Positions 25,735-34,615 of a DNA stretch of 50,716 nucleotides are shown here, piece after piece. Source of the stretch: Sphingobacterium sp. UBA2700 (lineage in GTDB: Bacteria; Bacteroidota; Bacteroidia; Sphingobacteriales; Sphingobacteriaceae). Each line of letters opens with the position of its first letter. Within the stretch, counting starts at the first letter, position 1. The stretch spans positions 21,770-72,485 of the forward strand of contig DELI01000033.1 of assembly GCA_002354335.1 (NCBI GenBank). Direction: 5' to 3'. Position numbers and translations under genes: made by a program. The notes under the pieces are model-generated. The model saw only the letters and a list, made by a program, of their open reading frames with translations. It was not told the origin of the DNA and ran no database searches.

Positions 25735-26790
25735 TTATTTATAGTAAAAGGTTTGGATTGCTTCTAATAACCGTTCATTTTCTAGTTTTGTACCCACCGT
25801 CACACGTAGGCAGCCCTCACATAACTCCACTTTCGAACGATCGCGAACAATGATGCCCTGCTCTACCAGGTTACTGTATAAAGCGCGCGGTTCCGCTAAT
25901 TTCACCAAAACAAAATTAGCATCCGAAGGTGTAATATGTTCAACTTGTTCCAGCGCTGACAGCTTAGATACCAATATCTCCCGTTCAGCAACCGTTGCTT
26001 TAATCCATTCGTTAATGATATCTACCCCTTCCAGCGCCTCTAACACTAGATCCTGTGTAGCTTGGTTGATATTGTAAGGTGGTTTAATTTTATTGAAAAC
26101 GTCGATAATCTCTTTGCTGGCAAAGGCTAAACCCAAACGCAGTGCCGCCAACCCCCAAGCCTTTGATAGCGTTTGCAAGATGACTAAGTTTTGAAATTCG
26201 GGTAAGGCCTTTGTAAAAGACTTTTGTTTAGAATAATTGATATAGGCCTCGTCTACCACCACGATACCAGTAAAATTCACAAGTATCGTTTCAATATCCT
26301 GTGCGTTGATACTGTTTCCGGTAGGGTTATTCGGCGAGCAGATAAAGATCAACTTTGTATGTTGGTCGATTGCTTCTGCTATACCGTCCAGATCCAGCTG
26401 ATAATCTTTCGTTAAGTTTACTTTTCTAACTTCCACATCGTTGATATTGGCAGAAACCTCATACATACCATAGGTCGGAGGTACCAATATCACATTGTCC
26501 AATTTCGGCGTACAAAAAGCACGATAGAGAATATCAATCGCTTCATCGGAACCATTTCCAAGGAATATATTCTCGGTCGGAACGCCTTTTATCTTCGAAA
26601 GTTTATGTTTGAGTTGATGTTGTAAAGGGTCAGGATAACGGTTGTAATCATGCGGTAGTGGCGATCCAAAAGCATTTTCATTTGCATCAAGCCAAACCGA
26701 GGCTTCACCTTTAAACTCATCTCTAGCAGATGAATAGGGAACCAATTTTCTGATATTGTCCCTAAGCAGCGCGTTTAAGTTGAACGACAT
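25735..26790 (-). CDS. hisC: Histidinol-phosphate aminotransferase
   Basis: PLP enzyme for step 7. In 351 residues it shows [43 protein letters not shown] and the PLP-binding Lys210 in [14 protein letters not shown]. It is the first his gene of this run, 55 bases downstream of rnz. hisG and hisD, which precede hisC in most Bacteroidota his operons, are not here. Confidence 0.96.
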   Translation of the reverse strand: MSFNLNALLRDNIRKLVPYSSARDEFKGEASVWLDANENAFGSPLPHDYNRYPDPLQHQLKHKLSKIKGVPTENIFLGNGSDEAIDILYRAFCTPKLDNVILVPPTYGMYEVSANINDVEVRKVNLTKDYQLDLDGIAEAIDQHTKLIFICSPNNPTGNSINAQDIETILVNFTGIVVVDEAYINYSKQKSFTKALPEFQNLVILQTLSKAWGLAALRLGLAFASKEIIDVFNKIKPPYNINQATQDLVLEALEGVDIINEWIKATVAEREILVSKLSALEQVEHITPSDANFVLVKLAEPRALYSNLVEQGIIVRDRSKVELCEGCLRVTVGTKLENERLLEAIQTFYYK

Positions 26791-26845
26791 GTTAATGTTT
26801 ATAAAAAATTAGAGCTGTAAATATGAGGAAAAATTAATTAAATCA

Positions 26846-27760
26846 CTAGACTAAAAACCATTTACCTTCGGTTGAAAGCTCCGTTGCCGGGAAAACTGAT
26901 TGTGCTTCTTCCAACAAGGGCGTCAATGTTTTATATCTCGCGGAGTAATGCCCGAGCAGCAATTTCTTCGCTCCCACCTCATGGGCAATTTCCGCGGCCT
27001 CCAAGCTCGTGGTATGGAAGGTCTCCTTTGCACGATCGACCATCTCATGTAAGAACGTCGACTCATGGTAGAGCAGATCTACGCCATGTATGGTCTTCAG
27101 GTAGATAGGATGTCGAATGGTATCGGAACAGAAAGCATAGCTACGCGATGCTGGTGCCGGAAAAGTAAGTTCAGATGCCGGGTAGACCTTCCCCTGTGGA
27201 TCCACATAATCAATTCCACGCTTCAACGCAGAATAATAAGGTGCTGGGATGCCTAAATCTTCCACCAAATCCGCGCGAAGAATAGCATTGCGCTTACCTT
27301 CAGTAAATCGAAAACCAGTGCAAGGGATTCGATGTACCAACGGAAAAGAGGTAATCGATAGCATTCTCGACTCATAGATTACCTCTTCTTGTTCCGGGTT
27401 GGTGGTATGAAAAATAATATTGTAACGGATAACCGTCTCCGAATACTTGAAATGCAGATTTAGAATTTCTTCCAAGGGCGCAGGCCCATAGATATGCAAG
27501 TCCGATTTCCGGCCTACCAAATGCATAGAGGACAATAGCCCCACTAAGCCCAGGTAATGGTCACCATGTAAATGGCTGATAAAAATATGATTGATGCGAT
27601 TGCTTTTAATACCATAACGCGTCAGCTGCATCTGCGTACCTTCACCGCAATCAATTAAAAACAATTGCTCGTTGTAATTAATGACTTGCGAGGTCGGATG
27701 ACGCTCATAAATGGGCGTTGCTGAGCTGTTACCAAGTATTAAAACCTCAAAACGGATCAT
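26846..27760 (-). CDS. rnz: Ribonuclease Z
   Basis: Endonuclease that matures tRNA 3' ends. The 304-residue metallo-beta-lactamase fold has the zinc motif HLHGDH (His63, His65, Asp67, His68 in FISHLHGDHYLGL), DCGEGTQMQL upstream, the later ligands in YHESTFL and LLLGHYSARY, and the C-terminal HxST-like region TFHTTSLEAAEIA. The start ATG follows the STAS gene stop by one base, so the two are translationally linked. Confidence 0.96.
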   Translation of the reverse strand: MIRFEVLILGNSSATPIYERHPTSQVINYNEQLFLIDCGEGTQMQLTRYGIKSNRINHIFISHLHGDHYLGLVGLLSSMHLVGRKSDLHIYGPAPLEEILNLHFKYSETVIRYNIIFHTTNPEQEEVIYESRMLSITSFPLVHRIPCTGFRFTEGKRNAILRADLVEDLGIPAPYYSALKRGIDYVDPQGKVYPASELTFPAPASRSYAFCSDTIRHPIYLKTIHGVDLLYHESTFLHEMVDRAKETFHTTSLEAAEIAHEVGAKKLLLGHYSARYKTLTPLLEEAQSVFPATELSTEGKWFLV

Positions 27761-27761
27761 C

Positions 27762-28139
27762 TTAATTCAGCTCCTGCTTGAGGTCTAGGCGAATCTCGTT
27801 TCCAAAGATCAAATCCTTGGCCTTTTCCAGGTCCGTCGTAATGATAAAGTACTTATCCAAACCTAGCGATTTTATAAACTCTTTCACACCATCGTTCAGG
27901 TTCGTCAAGATAAAAAGCCCGCCAAGCGATTTACACAGTCTGCGTGCTAGCAGCCCCGTGCGAATACCCGCTTCATCAGTCTCCTTTACCTGATTCATGT
28001 CTAAGACAATGTTACGCTGTCCTCCAGTGTTGCGAAGCATAAACTCCCCTTTTAAACTTGCGGCAGCATTCCCATCCAACTTTTCTTGAAGAGGTTCAAT
28101 CACCACATATCGCTCATGCTTATCTACCGTAAATTTCAT
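27762..28139 (-). CDS. STAS-domain protein without the phosphorylation serine
   Basis: A 125-residue single-domain protein of the anti-sigma-factor-antagonist type. NIVLDMNQVKETDEAGIRTG (residues 43-62) is the STAS loop and helix that in SpoIIAA-like proteins contains D-S-S-G with the regulated serine. Here that reads D-E-A-G, so the usual phospho-switch cannot work and position 56 carries a negative charge. The rest (GGLFILTNLNDGVKEFIKSLGLDKYF) is standard. It is wedged between purC (12 bp) and rnz (1 bp). A role linked to RNase Z is suggested only by position. Confidence 0.85.
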   Translation of the reverse strand: MKFTVDKHERYVVIEPLQEKLDGNAAASLKGEFMLRNTGGQRNIVLDMNQVKETDEAGIRTGLLARRLCKSLGGLFILTNLNDGVKEFIKSLGLDKYFIITTDLEKAKDLIFGNEIRLDLKQELN

Positions 28140-28151
28140 AATATTTCAATG

Positions 28152-29102
28152 TTAGTATGTTAAGGTTTTTAGAGCCGACTCCACATTGCGTTGTACGCGA
28201 TCCAAAACATCTCCTTGTCCCGGATAAACAAACTTCTCGCCTGTGATGTGCTCAAAAAGCTCAATATAGCGTTCTGAAATCGAATTTACAATTTCATCTG
28301 TCATTTCAGGTACATTTTGACCCTCTTTCCCCTGGAAACCATTCTCGATTAACCATTGGCGAACGAACTCCTTCGACAGCTGCTTCTGTGCTTCGGCTTT
28401 TTCCTGACGCTCCTCATAGCCTTCAGCATAGAAATAACGCGATGAATCTGGCGTATGAATTTCGTCGATCAAATAGATCTCACCATCATGCTTACCAAAT
28501 TCATATTTTGTATCGACTAAGATCAATCCACGCTCTTTGGCGATTTCAGTTCCGCGTTGGAATAATGCCCGCGCGTATTTTTCCAATTGCGTATAATCCG
28601 CTTCGGATACTATTCCTTGCGCGATGATTTCTTCTCTAGAAATATCCATATCATGGCCAACGGCAGCTTTTGTCGTCGGCGTAATAATCGGCTCCGGCAA
28701 TTTATCGTTCTCGCGCAGTCCCTCCGGCAATTTCACGCCACAAAGCTCACGCCCACCGTCGCGATAGGTTCTCCAAAGATGCCCCGAAACATAACCACGG
28801 ATCACCATTTCTACTTTGAAAGGCTCACAACGCTTCCCAATCGTCACATTCTCATCTGGCACAGAAACGACCCAGTTGGGTAATATATCAGAAGTCGCTT
28901 GTAAAAACTTCGACGCAATCTGGTTCAAGACCTGTCCTTTATAAGGAATTGCTCTCGGAAGGACCACATCAAATGCCGAAATTCTATCCGATGCAACCAT
29001 CACCAAATAATCATCGGCGATACTGTAAACATCTCTTACCTTGCCTCTATAAAAGGCTGTCTGCTTGTCAAAGTTGAAATTTGTTTCTTTTATTGTATTC
29101 AT
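28152..29102 (-). CDS. purC: SAICAR synthase
   Basis: ATP-dependent condensation of CAIR with aspartate in purine synthesis. From the ATG giving MNTIKETNF the protein has 316 residues. Family motifs: [53 protein letters not shown] and [14 protein letters not shown]. This is the longer PurC form common in Bacteroidota. A GTG at 29120 is in frame but less likely as the start. phoH ends about 33 bases upstream and the STAS gene begins 12 bases after the stop. Confidence 0.96.
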   Translation of the reverse strand: MNTIKETNFNFDKQTAFYRGKVRDVYSIADDYLVMVASDRISAFDVVLPRAIPYKGQVLNQIASKFLQATSDILPNWVVSVPDENVTIGKRCEPFKVEMVIRGYVSGHLWRTYRDGGRELCGVKLPEGLRENDKLPEPIITPTTKAAVGHDMDISREEIIAQGIVSEADYTQLEKYARALFQRGTEIAKERGLILVDTKYEFGKHDGEIYLIDEIHTPDSSRYFYAEGYEERQEKAEAQKQLSKEFVRQWLIENGFQGKEGQNVPEMTDEIVNSISERYIELFEHITGEKFVYPGQGDVLDRVQRNVESALKTLTY

Positions 29103-29135
29103 ATCAAATGCGTTCTTCACGCGCTAATCTTCAAA

Positions 29136-30110
29136 TTAAATATCTCCATAAGCTTCCAGAATACGTTTCACCAATTTATGGCGAACGACATCCGAACCAC
29201 TTAGGTAAATAATATCGATACCCTCGATACTATCTAAAATCTTTACCGCATTCACCAATCCCGACTGGTTCTTTTTCGGCAGATCGACCTGCGTCATGTC
29301 ACCCGTTACGATAAATTTTGCTGTAGGCCCCATACGTGTCAAGAACATCTTGAGCTGCATTTCGGTCGCATTCTGTGCCTCATCCAGGATCACGAAGCAA
29401 TTATCCAAGGTACGTCCGCGCATAAATGCTAAAGGAGCAATCTCAATCGTTCTGTTCTCCAGGTAGCCCTTCAATTTCTCCGCCGGAATCATATCGTCCA
29501 AGGCGTCGTACAAAGGTCGTAAATACGGGTCAACTTTTTCCTTCAAATCACCAGGTAAAAATCCAAGATTCTCCCCTGCTTCTACCGCCGGACGTGTCAG
29601 GATAATCCGCTTGATTTCCTTGTTGCGAAGCGCTCGAACTGCTAGAGCCACCGCTGTATAGGTTTTACCCGTACCGGCCGGACCGATTGCAAATAAGATA
29701 TCGTTCTTATTGATACTATCGACCATCCTGCGTTGGTTTGGTGTCCGCGCTCTAACAATCAGACCATTCGGGCCATAAACGATAGGCTCTCCTTTAAAAG
29801 CTCCCGATGTAGCCTCGCCCTCCTCTTTCGTCGCAATCACCGACGTACTAGGCGTAGCAACGCTGCCTAAAAGCCCCTCTAATTCTAATAAGGAAAGTGA
29901 TTGAAACTGATTGACATGGGCGTGGATCGATTCGAATATCTTTTGGAATTTATTCCTTTCATTTTCTTCGCCTAGTACTTTTAAGCTATCTCCACGTGCC
30001 ACGAGGCGCAACTTTGGAAATGTTTTTTTGATGAACTCAAAATTCTCATTTTGTGCTCCCCACAGTGTCGCTAAATTAACACCATCTAAGTTAATTTCTA
30101 ATTCGCTCAA
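29136..30110 (-). CDS. PhoH-family ATPase
   Basis: A 324-residue P-loop ATPase with Walker A at 143-150 (GPAGTGKT) and Walker B FVILDEAQNATEMQLKMFL, followed by VTGDMTQVDLPKKNQSGL, the family hallmark. The N-terminal 110 residues hold a small KH-like/PhoH-L domain. Relatives are linked to RNA metabolism near ybeY/ybeZ in E. coli; the precise role is unsettled. It leads the phoH-purC-STAS-rnz-his run. A TATTTTTG match at 30218-30225 (minus) may be its -7 element. Confidence 0.94.
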   Translation of the reverse strand: MSELEINLDGVNLATLWGAQNENFEFIKKTFPKLRLVARGDSLKVLGEENERNKFQKIFESIHAHVNQFQSLSLLELEGLLGSVATPSTSVIATKEEGEATSGAFKGEPIVYGPNGLIVRARTPNQRRMVDSINKNDILFAIGPAGTGKTYTAVALAVRALRNKEIKRIILTRPAVEAGENLGFLPGDLKEKVDPYLRPLYDALDDMIPAEKLKGYLENRTIEIAPLAFMRGRTLDNCFVILDEAQNATEMQLKMFLTRMGPTAKFIVTGDMTQVDLPKKNQSGLVNAVKILDSIEGIDIIYLSGSDVVRHKLVKRILEAYGDI

Positions 30111-30300
30111 ATTTTATCGCTATTAATGTTCTAGAATAAATATGTCTACCAATGTTAGTATCTCCTTAAAGATACCAATTATTCAAATTTCTCAAGCAAA
30201 CTATTCGATTATTGACTCAAAAATACAAACTAATTGTGCAGAATTAAAAGCATTTGCGGCGATAAATTCAAATAGGATTTAGCAATCAGTTTACTTTTCC

Positions 30301-30308
30301 TACTTTTG
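30301..30308 (+). promoter_or_regulatory. -7 element for the SAM adenosyltransferase gene
   Basis: TACTTTTG matches TAnnTTTG, with a leader of roughly 50 nt before the ATG at 30367. No clear -33 TTG is seen. Confidence 0.5.
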
Positions 30309-30366
30309 TATTTTATAAATAAAATAAAACTTAGTACATTTCTCTTCAGAGGGTCTGAAAAAACAA

Positions 30367-31155
30367 ATGGGAGTAATTACGTTAACCACAGATTTAGGAC
30401 ATCGCGATTTTTACCAAGCTGCGCTAAAGGGCAGTATTATATCGCAATTGCCGGATGTGCGGATTGTCGATATCTCTCATGATATTCCTTCATTCAGCAT
30501 ACAGCACGCCGCTTTTGTTATTAATAATGCCTATCCTTATTTCCCGAATAGAACAGTTCACCTGATCGGCGTAGACACCGTCTTTCAGGAAGGCGCACGC
30601 TATTTAGCGATGGCCTACAAAGGGCAATTCTTCGTAGGTGCCGACAATGGCATTCTCAGTATTATTCTTGGGGAAGATCGCGCTGATGAAATGGTGGAAA
30701 TCAATATCATGCAGGACCTGCGTTATCTGCACTTCCCATTAGCGGATATCATGACTAAAGCTGCTTGTCATATTGCCAATGGCGGTAGACTCTCGGGCAT
30801 TGGCATGCCAATCAATAACGCGATGCAGAAAGTAACCTTCCAACCGGTCTACAACCAGAACAGCATCAAAGGGCATGTCAGTTATATTGACTCCTTTGGC
30901 AATGTGATTAGCAATATCAGTAAAGAGCTGTTCAACAAGGTGCAGGAAGGTCGCGAGTTTATCTTGCGTTTCAAACGTAATGAAACGATCTCCAAGATGA
31001 GCTGGCATTACAACGAAGTTTCCGAAGGGGAAAAACTCTGTCTTTTTGGAATATCCAACTTCCTGGAGATCGCCATCAATAAAGGGCATGCAGCACAATT
31101 ATTAGGTCTGCATCAGGATGAGACGATCTTAATCGAGTTTCTCGATAAACGTTAA
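30367..31155 (+). CDS. SAM hydroxide adenosyltransferase (DUF62)
   Basis: Cleaves S-adenosylmethionine with water or hydroxide to adenosine and methionine; relative of fluorinase and chlorinase. The 262-residue protein opens with ITLTTDLGHRDFYQAALKGS and VDISHDIPSFSIQHAAFVI, the DUF62 signature. FFVGADNGILSII matches the PDNG loop and SYIDSFGNVISNIS opens the C-terminal beta domain. There is no signal peptide. It stands alone, convergent with the lipoprotein operon. The biological purpose of this activity remains unclear. Confidence 0.92.
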   Translation: MGVITLTTDLGHRDFYQAALKGSIISQLPDVRIVDISHDIPSFSIQHAAFVINNAYPYFPNRTVHLIGVDTVFQEGARYLAMAYKGQFFVGADNGILSIILGEDRADEMVEINIMQDLRYLHFPLADIMTKAACHIANGGRLSGIGMPINNAMQKVTFQPVYNQNSIKGHVSYIDSFGNVISNISKELFNKVQEGREFILRFKRNETISKMSWHYNEVSEGEKLCLFGISNFLEIAINKGHAAQLLGLHQDETILIEFLDKR

Positions 31156-31190
31156 CCTAGCCCAGCTGCGATCAACAAAATCTGTTGCCT

Positions 31191-31634
31191 TTATTTGGGC
31201 TTCTGTACAATCTCAATTTTCTTAGTAGCATTGCCTACAGAGGCTACGAAACTCATCGCGCGCGAAAGCTCGCCTTGGTTTTCTTTTAGTAAGACACGGA
31301 TTTTCCGGTTATCTAGTTTTTCTATGGAAAACCAATCATTCTCGAATTTATAGACAAAATCAAGCTTATTGTCTGCTTTCTTCGGGATATCCTTGGTATA
31401 GGATTTGACCTCCGAAAAATCCAGCATCTTATGGTTAACATATAAATCTGCAAAAAACCAATCAACATCATTGCTTGCGAGCAATATCGTATCTTTTGCC
31501 GCTGAATTGAATACCAAATTAGTATTTTCAAAGCTAGGCGGGGTTCTTAGCCCCACTTCTTTTGAACAACCTACAAATGCTGTTGACAGGAACAGCGTAA
31601 CGGGAACAATAAATAAGTACTTAAATAATTTCAT
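31191..31634 (-). CDS. Small lipoprotein, unknown function
   Basis: A 147-residue secreted protein with lipobox FVGC at Cys23. After the lipid anchor the sequence is beta-rich and polar, ending FVASVGNATKKIEIVQKPK, which resembles the last strands of an Ig-like or BACON-type fold (the IEIVQK ending is typical of BACON domains). No catalytic motif is seen. It lies 158 AT-rich bases downstream of the outer-membrane barrel gene and may belong to the same transcript. Confidence 0.75.
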   Translation of the reverse strand: MKLFKYLFIVPVTLFLSTAFVGCSKEVGLRTPPSFENTNLVFNSAAKDTILLASNDVDWFFADLYVNHKMLDFSEVKSYTKDIPKKADNKLDFVYKFENDWFSIEKLDNRKIRVLLKENQGELSRAMSFVASVGNATKKIEIVQKPK

Positions 31635-31792
31635 TTTGTATTTTTTATTAAATATAAAACTCTAAAATTAATTATTTTTCTTTAAATGCTTATTTATTAT
31701 CGTTAAAATGTCATAAAACATCAGTTAACAAAACTCTATCTATTCATCATCAGTGCCCGTGCAAATTATTTCTTATCAAAAAATCCAATTAC

Positions 31793-32398
31793 TTAAAATC
31801 CAAACCCCACACGCAGCACAATACGTTGCATATCGACACTTGTTTTCTCTGATATCGTCTGATCAGGGATATAACCTAAGATTACATCAGACGCGGGCGT
31901 TCGCCCTGTGACAGCCCCTGCCTTCAGTTTAATAGACTGAAATTGATAGCCTATACCCGCCTGTAACCAGCTTCTTTTTTGGCCCAATTTCCAGCGCCAA
32001 CCCAACATAGGATTTACTTTGATACCGCCGCTGGTAATTTCATTGGATGACTCATCATCTTTTGAAAAGGCAAATCCATAGCCTAGATCCGCCGCCACGA
32101 CAAAAGAACTGCGCTCCTCAGGATTAGTTAAATAACGGACCCCAGCGGTTAGCGGCACAGTCCAAACGTCGTATCGAAATCTGTCATATGGATAATATTC
32201 TACCCCCGTACCCAACAACAGCGAGACCTTAGGATTGAGGGTCACACCATGATTGGTTAATACTGAAAATCCGCTCTCGCCTATGGAGGTCGCATAAGTC
32301 AATAGCCCGACTTCATGATGATTGGTATAACGAAGCTGTCCATAGGAAAAGCTGATTTGCGTTAATAAAAAGCAAATAAGGAAAATTGCCTTCTTCAT
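31793..32398 (-). CDS. Outer-membrane beta-barrel protein
   Basis: A 201-residue exported protein: signal peptide to about residue 20 (ISFSYGQ), then alternating amphipathic strands and a C-terminal IVLRVGFGF with terminal Phe, as expected for an eight-stranded barrel. GTGVEYYPYDRFRYDVWTVPLTAGVRYLT and GWRWKLGQKRSWLQAGIGYQF-like strands are visible in order. It starts 2 bases after the LVIVD lipoprotein gene, so both are made together. Confidence 0.82.
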   Translation of the reverse strand: MKKAIFLICFLLTQISFSYGQLRYTNHHEVGLLTYATSIGESGFSVLTNHGVTLNPKVSLLLGTGVEYYPYDRFRYDVWTVPLTAGVRYLTNPEERSSFVVAADLGYGFAFSKDDESSNEITSGGIKVNPMLGWRWKLGQKRSWLQAGIGYQFQSIKLKAGAVTGRTPASDVILGYIPDQTISEKTSVDMQRIVLRVGFGF

Positions 32399-32400
32399 AA

Positions 32401-33654
32401 TTAGTTGAGATTTGATCTGTTAATGCTGCTTAATTTCTTTAACTTCTTCGGATCGCTATAGTCAAATTGTTCGACCGCAGTACTGTTGACAACGATCAAG
32501 GATTTCGGCCCCGGTATAATATCATAGGCTAAGCCAAGCTTCAGTTGCTCCAACCCTTTTTCTCCAATCTTCATCACATCTTCCGCCTCAAAACTCTTTA
32601 AACCGTCCCAACCATCACAGATATAAAGGTATTTCCCTACCAATGCCAAACCATGTGGATTGCTCATGCGATGCTCGCTAACAAGCTGCGGCTTCTTCGG
32701 GTCTTTGATATCGATAACTTCCAATTGATTATTAGATCCGCCACAGGTATTACCCGTTCGCAGGGTGACATAGGCATAATTATCGTCGACCACGACCGGG
32801 TCACATGCGCGCACATGGCTGTAGGTCGATAATTTTTCAGGTTGTGCAGGATTGCTGATATCAAAAATAACCATCCCAGTTGTCGACCCCACGAAGAGCT
32901 TGTCTTTGTAAGGGAAGAGTGTTTCCACGCCGGGAAAAAGCTCAATGTCCTTGAGGTATCTTGGTTTGGATGGATTGGTAATATCCAACAAATGCAGATT
33001 CTTCACGTCCAGCAAAAATAAATGGTCCTTAGCAACCGTAAATCTCGCCATAGAACCGCCCGTACCCGAACCTCCTTCCGAAAACGAATTCCCATCCATG
33101 TCCAATCCCGGTTGTGGATAATAAGTCCCTATATATTCTTCCGTCACCAGGCTATCTTTGTAATCAACGATAATCTTCAACTCGTCTGAATTCACATTAC
33201 TGGAAAGGATGCCAAAAGCAAATGTAGAACGTGAAAAACGATCGCGCTGACGATCGATCAATTTTGGCTTGGTCGCATCTTTAATATCAAAGGATAATAG
33301 ATCAAAATAACTATCGGCATAGAGCACATCATCCTTTACCGCGATATCCATATTTCCCAACACCGGCAATAAACCAATGGCTACAGGCTTGTTTGGATTC
33401 GCATTGTTATAGATATGAATACCCTTTTGCAATTCCATGATGAAAAGGTAGTCTTTATAGCTATAGATTTTACCGGTCCTGTTAAACTCAATAGGCTTTT
33501 GAATTTCTATATTCATTTTGCGTTGCTCGCCTAGCGTACTGTAGATCGGTATTTTTCGGAGATACTCGCCTTCGGTTCTGATTTTATCACAACTCAGGCA
33601 GAGTAAAGTACCGAGCATAAAAAGCACGAAGACCCTCAGATTTCTCATTTCCAT
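32401..33654 (-). CDS. LVIVD-repeat surface lipoprotein
   Basis: A 417-residue lipoprotein (lipobox LSC, Cys22 from this start). It consists of about seven LVIVD-type repeats that form a beta-propeller; repeat cores include LHLLDITNPSKPRYL, MVIFDISNPAQPEKL, LEVIDIKDPKKPQLV and LLSFDIKDATKPKLI. No enzyme motif is visible, so it is probably a binding or adhesion protein at the cell surface. Two in-frame ATGs (33654 and 33648) are possible. It leads a three-gene envelope unit with the barrel and small lipoprotein. Confidence 0.85.
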   Translation of the reverse strand: MEMRNLRVFVLFMLGTLLCLSCDKIRTEGEYLRKIPIYSTLGEQRKMNIEIQKPIEFNRTGKIYSYKDYLFIMELQKGIHIYNNANPNKPVAIGLLPVLGNMDIAVKDDVLYADSYFDLLSFDIKDATKPKLIDRQRDRFSRSTFAFGILSSNVNSDELKIIVDYKDSLVTEEYIGTYYPQPGLDMDGNSFSEGGSGTGGSMARFTVAKDHLFLLDVKNLHLLDITNPSKPRYLKDIELFPGVETLFPYKDKLFVGSTTGMVIFDISNPAQPEKLSTYSHVRACDPVVVDDNYAYVTLRTGNTCGGSNNQLEVIDIKDPKKPQLVSEHRMSNPHGLALVGKYLYICDGWDGLKSFEAEDVMKIGEKGLEQLKLGLAYDIIPGPKSLIVVNSTAVEQFDYSDPKKLKKLSSINRSNLN

Positions 33655-33996
33655 AAGATTAATTAATTGATTAGTTCATGATAGAACGCAACGAAAAAAG
33701 AATACGCTACAGTTAACAGTTTCAATCAACGAATACACAGAACATAAATAGATCCACTTGAAGGGAGAGACTAGACTTCTACAGCATAAAGCCCTTTCAA
33801 ACCCAATACAAACCCAATATATAACCCAATCATAACCGCTGGGGAACGGCTTTGATATGGGAATGAAAAGGCTTTGATTGAAACATAATTAATCACAAAG
33901 CAAAAGAAGCCTTGTCTTCTTTGATATGGATTGGAAAATAGCTTACTTTATACCAAAAGGTTCTAATCTGCGTTTTAACTCTTTAAATTAAAGTTC
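33655..33996. other. Intergenic stretch with short repeats
   Basis: This 342-bp gap between divergent genes has no credible gene. It contains three AACCCAAT copies spaced 11-12 bp (about 33799-33830) and a repeated CTTTGATATGG (33850-33860 and 33919-33929) with a related GGCTTTGATTG (33870-33880). No TAnnTTTG match stands out near either start codon. Confidence 0.6.
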
Positions 33997-34557
33997 ATGA
34001 AACTTACACACATATTTATTTACATTTTAGCCTATCTTTTTACCTATTCGTCCAGTTTTGCCGCGCAAGATTCTATTCTTCGCAAGACCGACTCATTGTC
34101 CTATGAGTCGCAACGACAACGGGTCAACAAGCTATTGGATGAGCGTACGGCAAAGTTTGGTGAATATTCTGCCTCACTCGAGAAGAAAACAGGTGTTTTT
34201 GGTTTGTTCAAAACCAAAGGCGATATGCAAAAATCTATCGACATTCTACGTGCTTTAGTATTGAACGATAACAACATCTTTATCGAAACGCGAAAGCTCC
34301 TCGACTTAAAAGATGCGCAAACTGAGCGTTATCAACAGTTGGCATCGCAATACGATAATCAGGTTTCTGCCTACATGAAGACGATTACTAAACTTCAAGA
34401 CGAAAATGAAAAGCTTCGGGAAGAATTGAATAGTGAGCAAAAAGACGATACGAGCAATACGACGCTTCTCTACTTCGCAATTCTGGCGGTCGTTGTACTG
34501 AGTATTTTGCTATTTTCACAATACAAAAAGCGAAAAGGCGAAAAATTGACGGAATAG
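33997..34557 (+). CDS. Exported coiled-coil protein with C-terminal membrane anchor
   Basis: A 186-residue protein: signal peptide to about residue 23 (SSSFAAQ), a long charged helical middle (about 30-150) with heptad-like spacing, ending KLQDENEKLREELNSE, then one transmembrane span (TLLYFAILAVVVLSILLF) and a basic cytoplasmic tail. I do not recognise a family. The topology predicts a periplasmic coiled coil held in the inner membrane. The ABC exporter gene follows 58 bases later after its own -7-like element. Confidence 0.75.
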   Translation: MKLTHIFIYILAYLFTYSSSFAAQDSILRKTDSLSYESQRQRVNKLLDERTAKFGEYSASLEKKTGVFGLFKTKGDMQKSIDILRALVLNDNNIFIETRKLLDLKDAQTERYQQLASQYDNQVSAYMKTITKLQDENEKLREELNSEQKDDTSNTTLLYFAILAVVVLSILLFSQYKKRKGEKLTE

Positions 34558-34582
34558 TGATAAGAAGACTTATTTATATAAG

Positions 34583-34590
34583 TACTTTTG
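34583..34590 (+). promoter_or_regulatory. -7 element for the ABC exporter gene
   Basis: TACTTTTG matches TAnnTTTG and lies 25 bp before the ATG at 34616. Confidence 0.45.
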
Positions 34591-34615
34591 CCACTACAGT
34601 AATTTTTAAATATTC

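Noticed and set aside
30146..30172. Riboswitch or attenuator between phoH and the SAM adenosyltransferase gene
   Set aside because: Only a 6-bp hairpin (GTATCT/AGATAC) is visible, with no SAM-riboswitch core or terminator/antiterminator pair.
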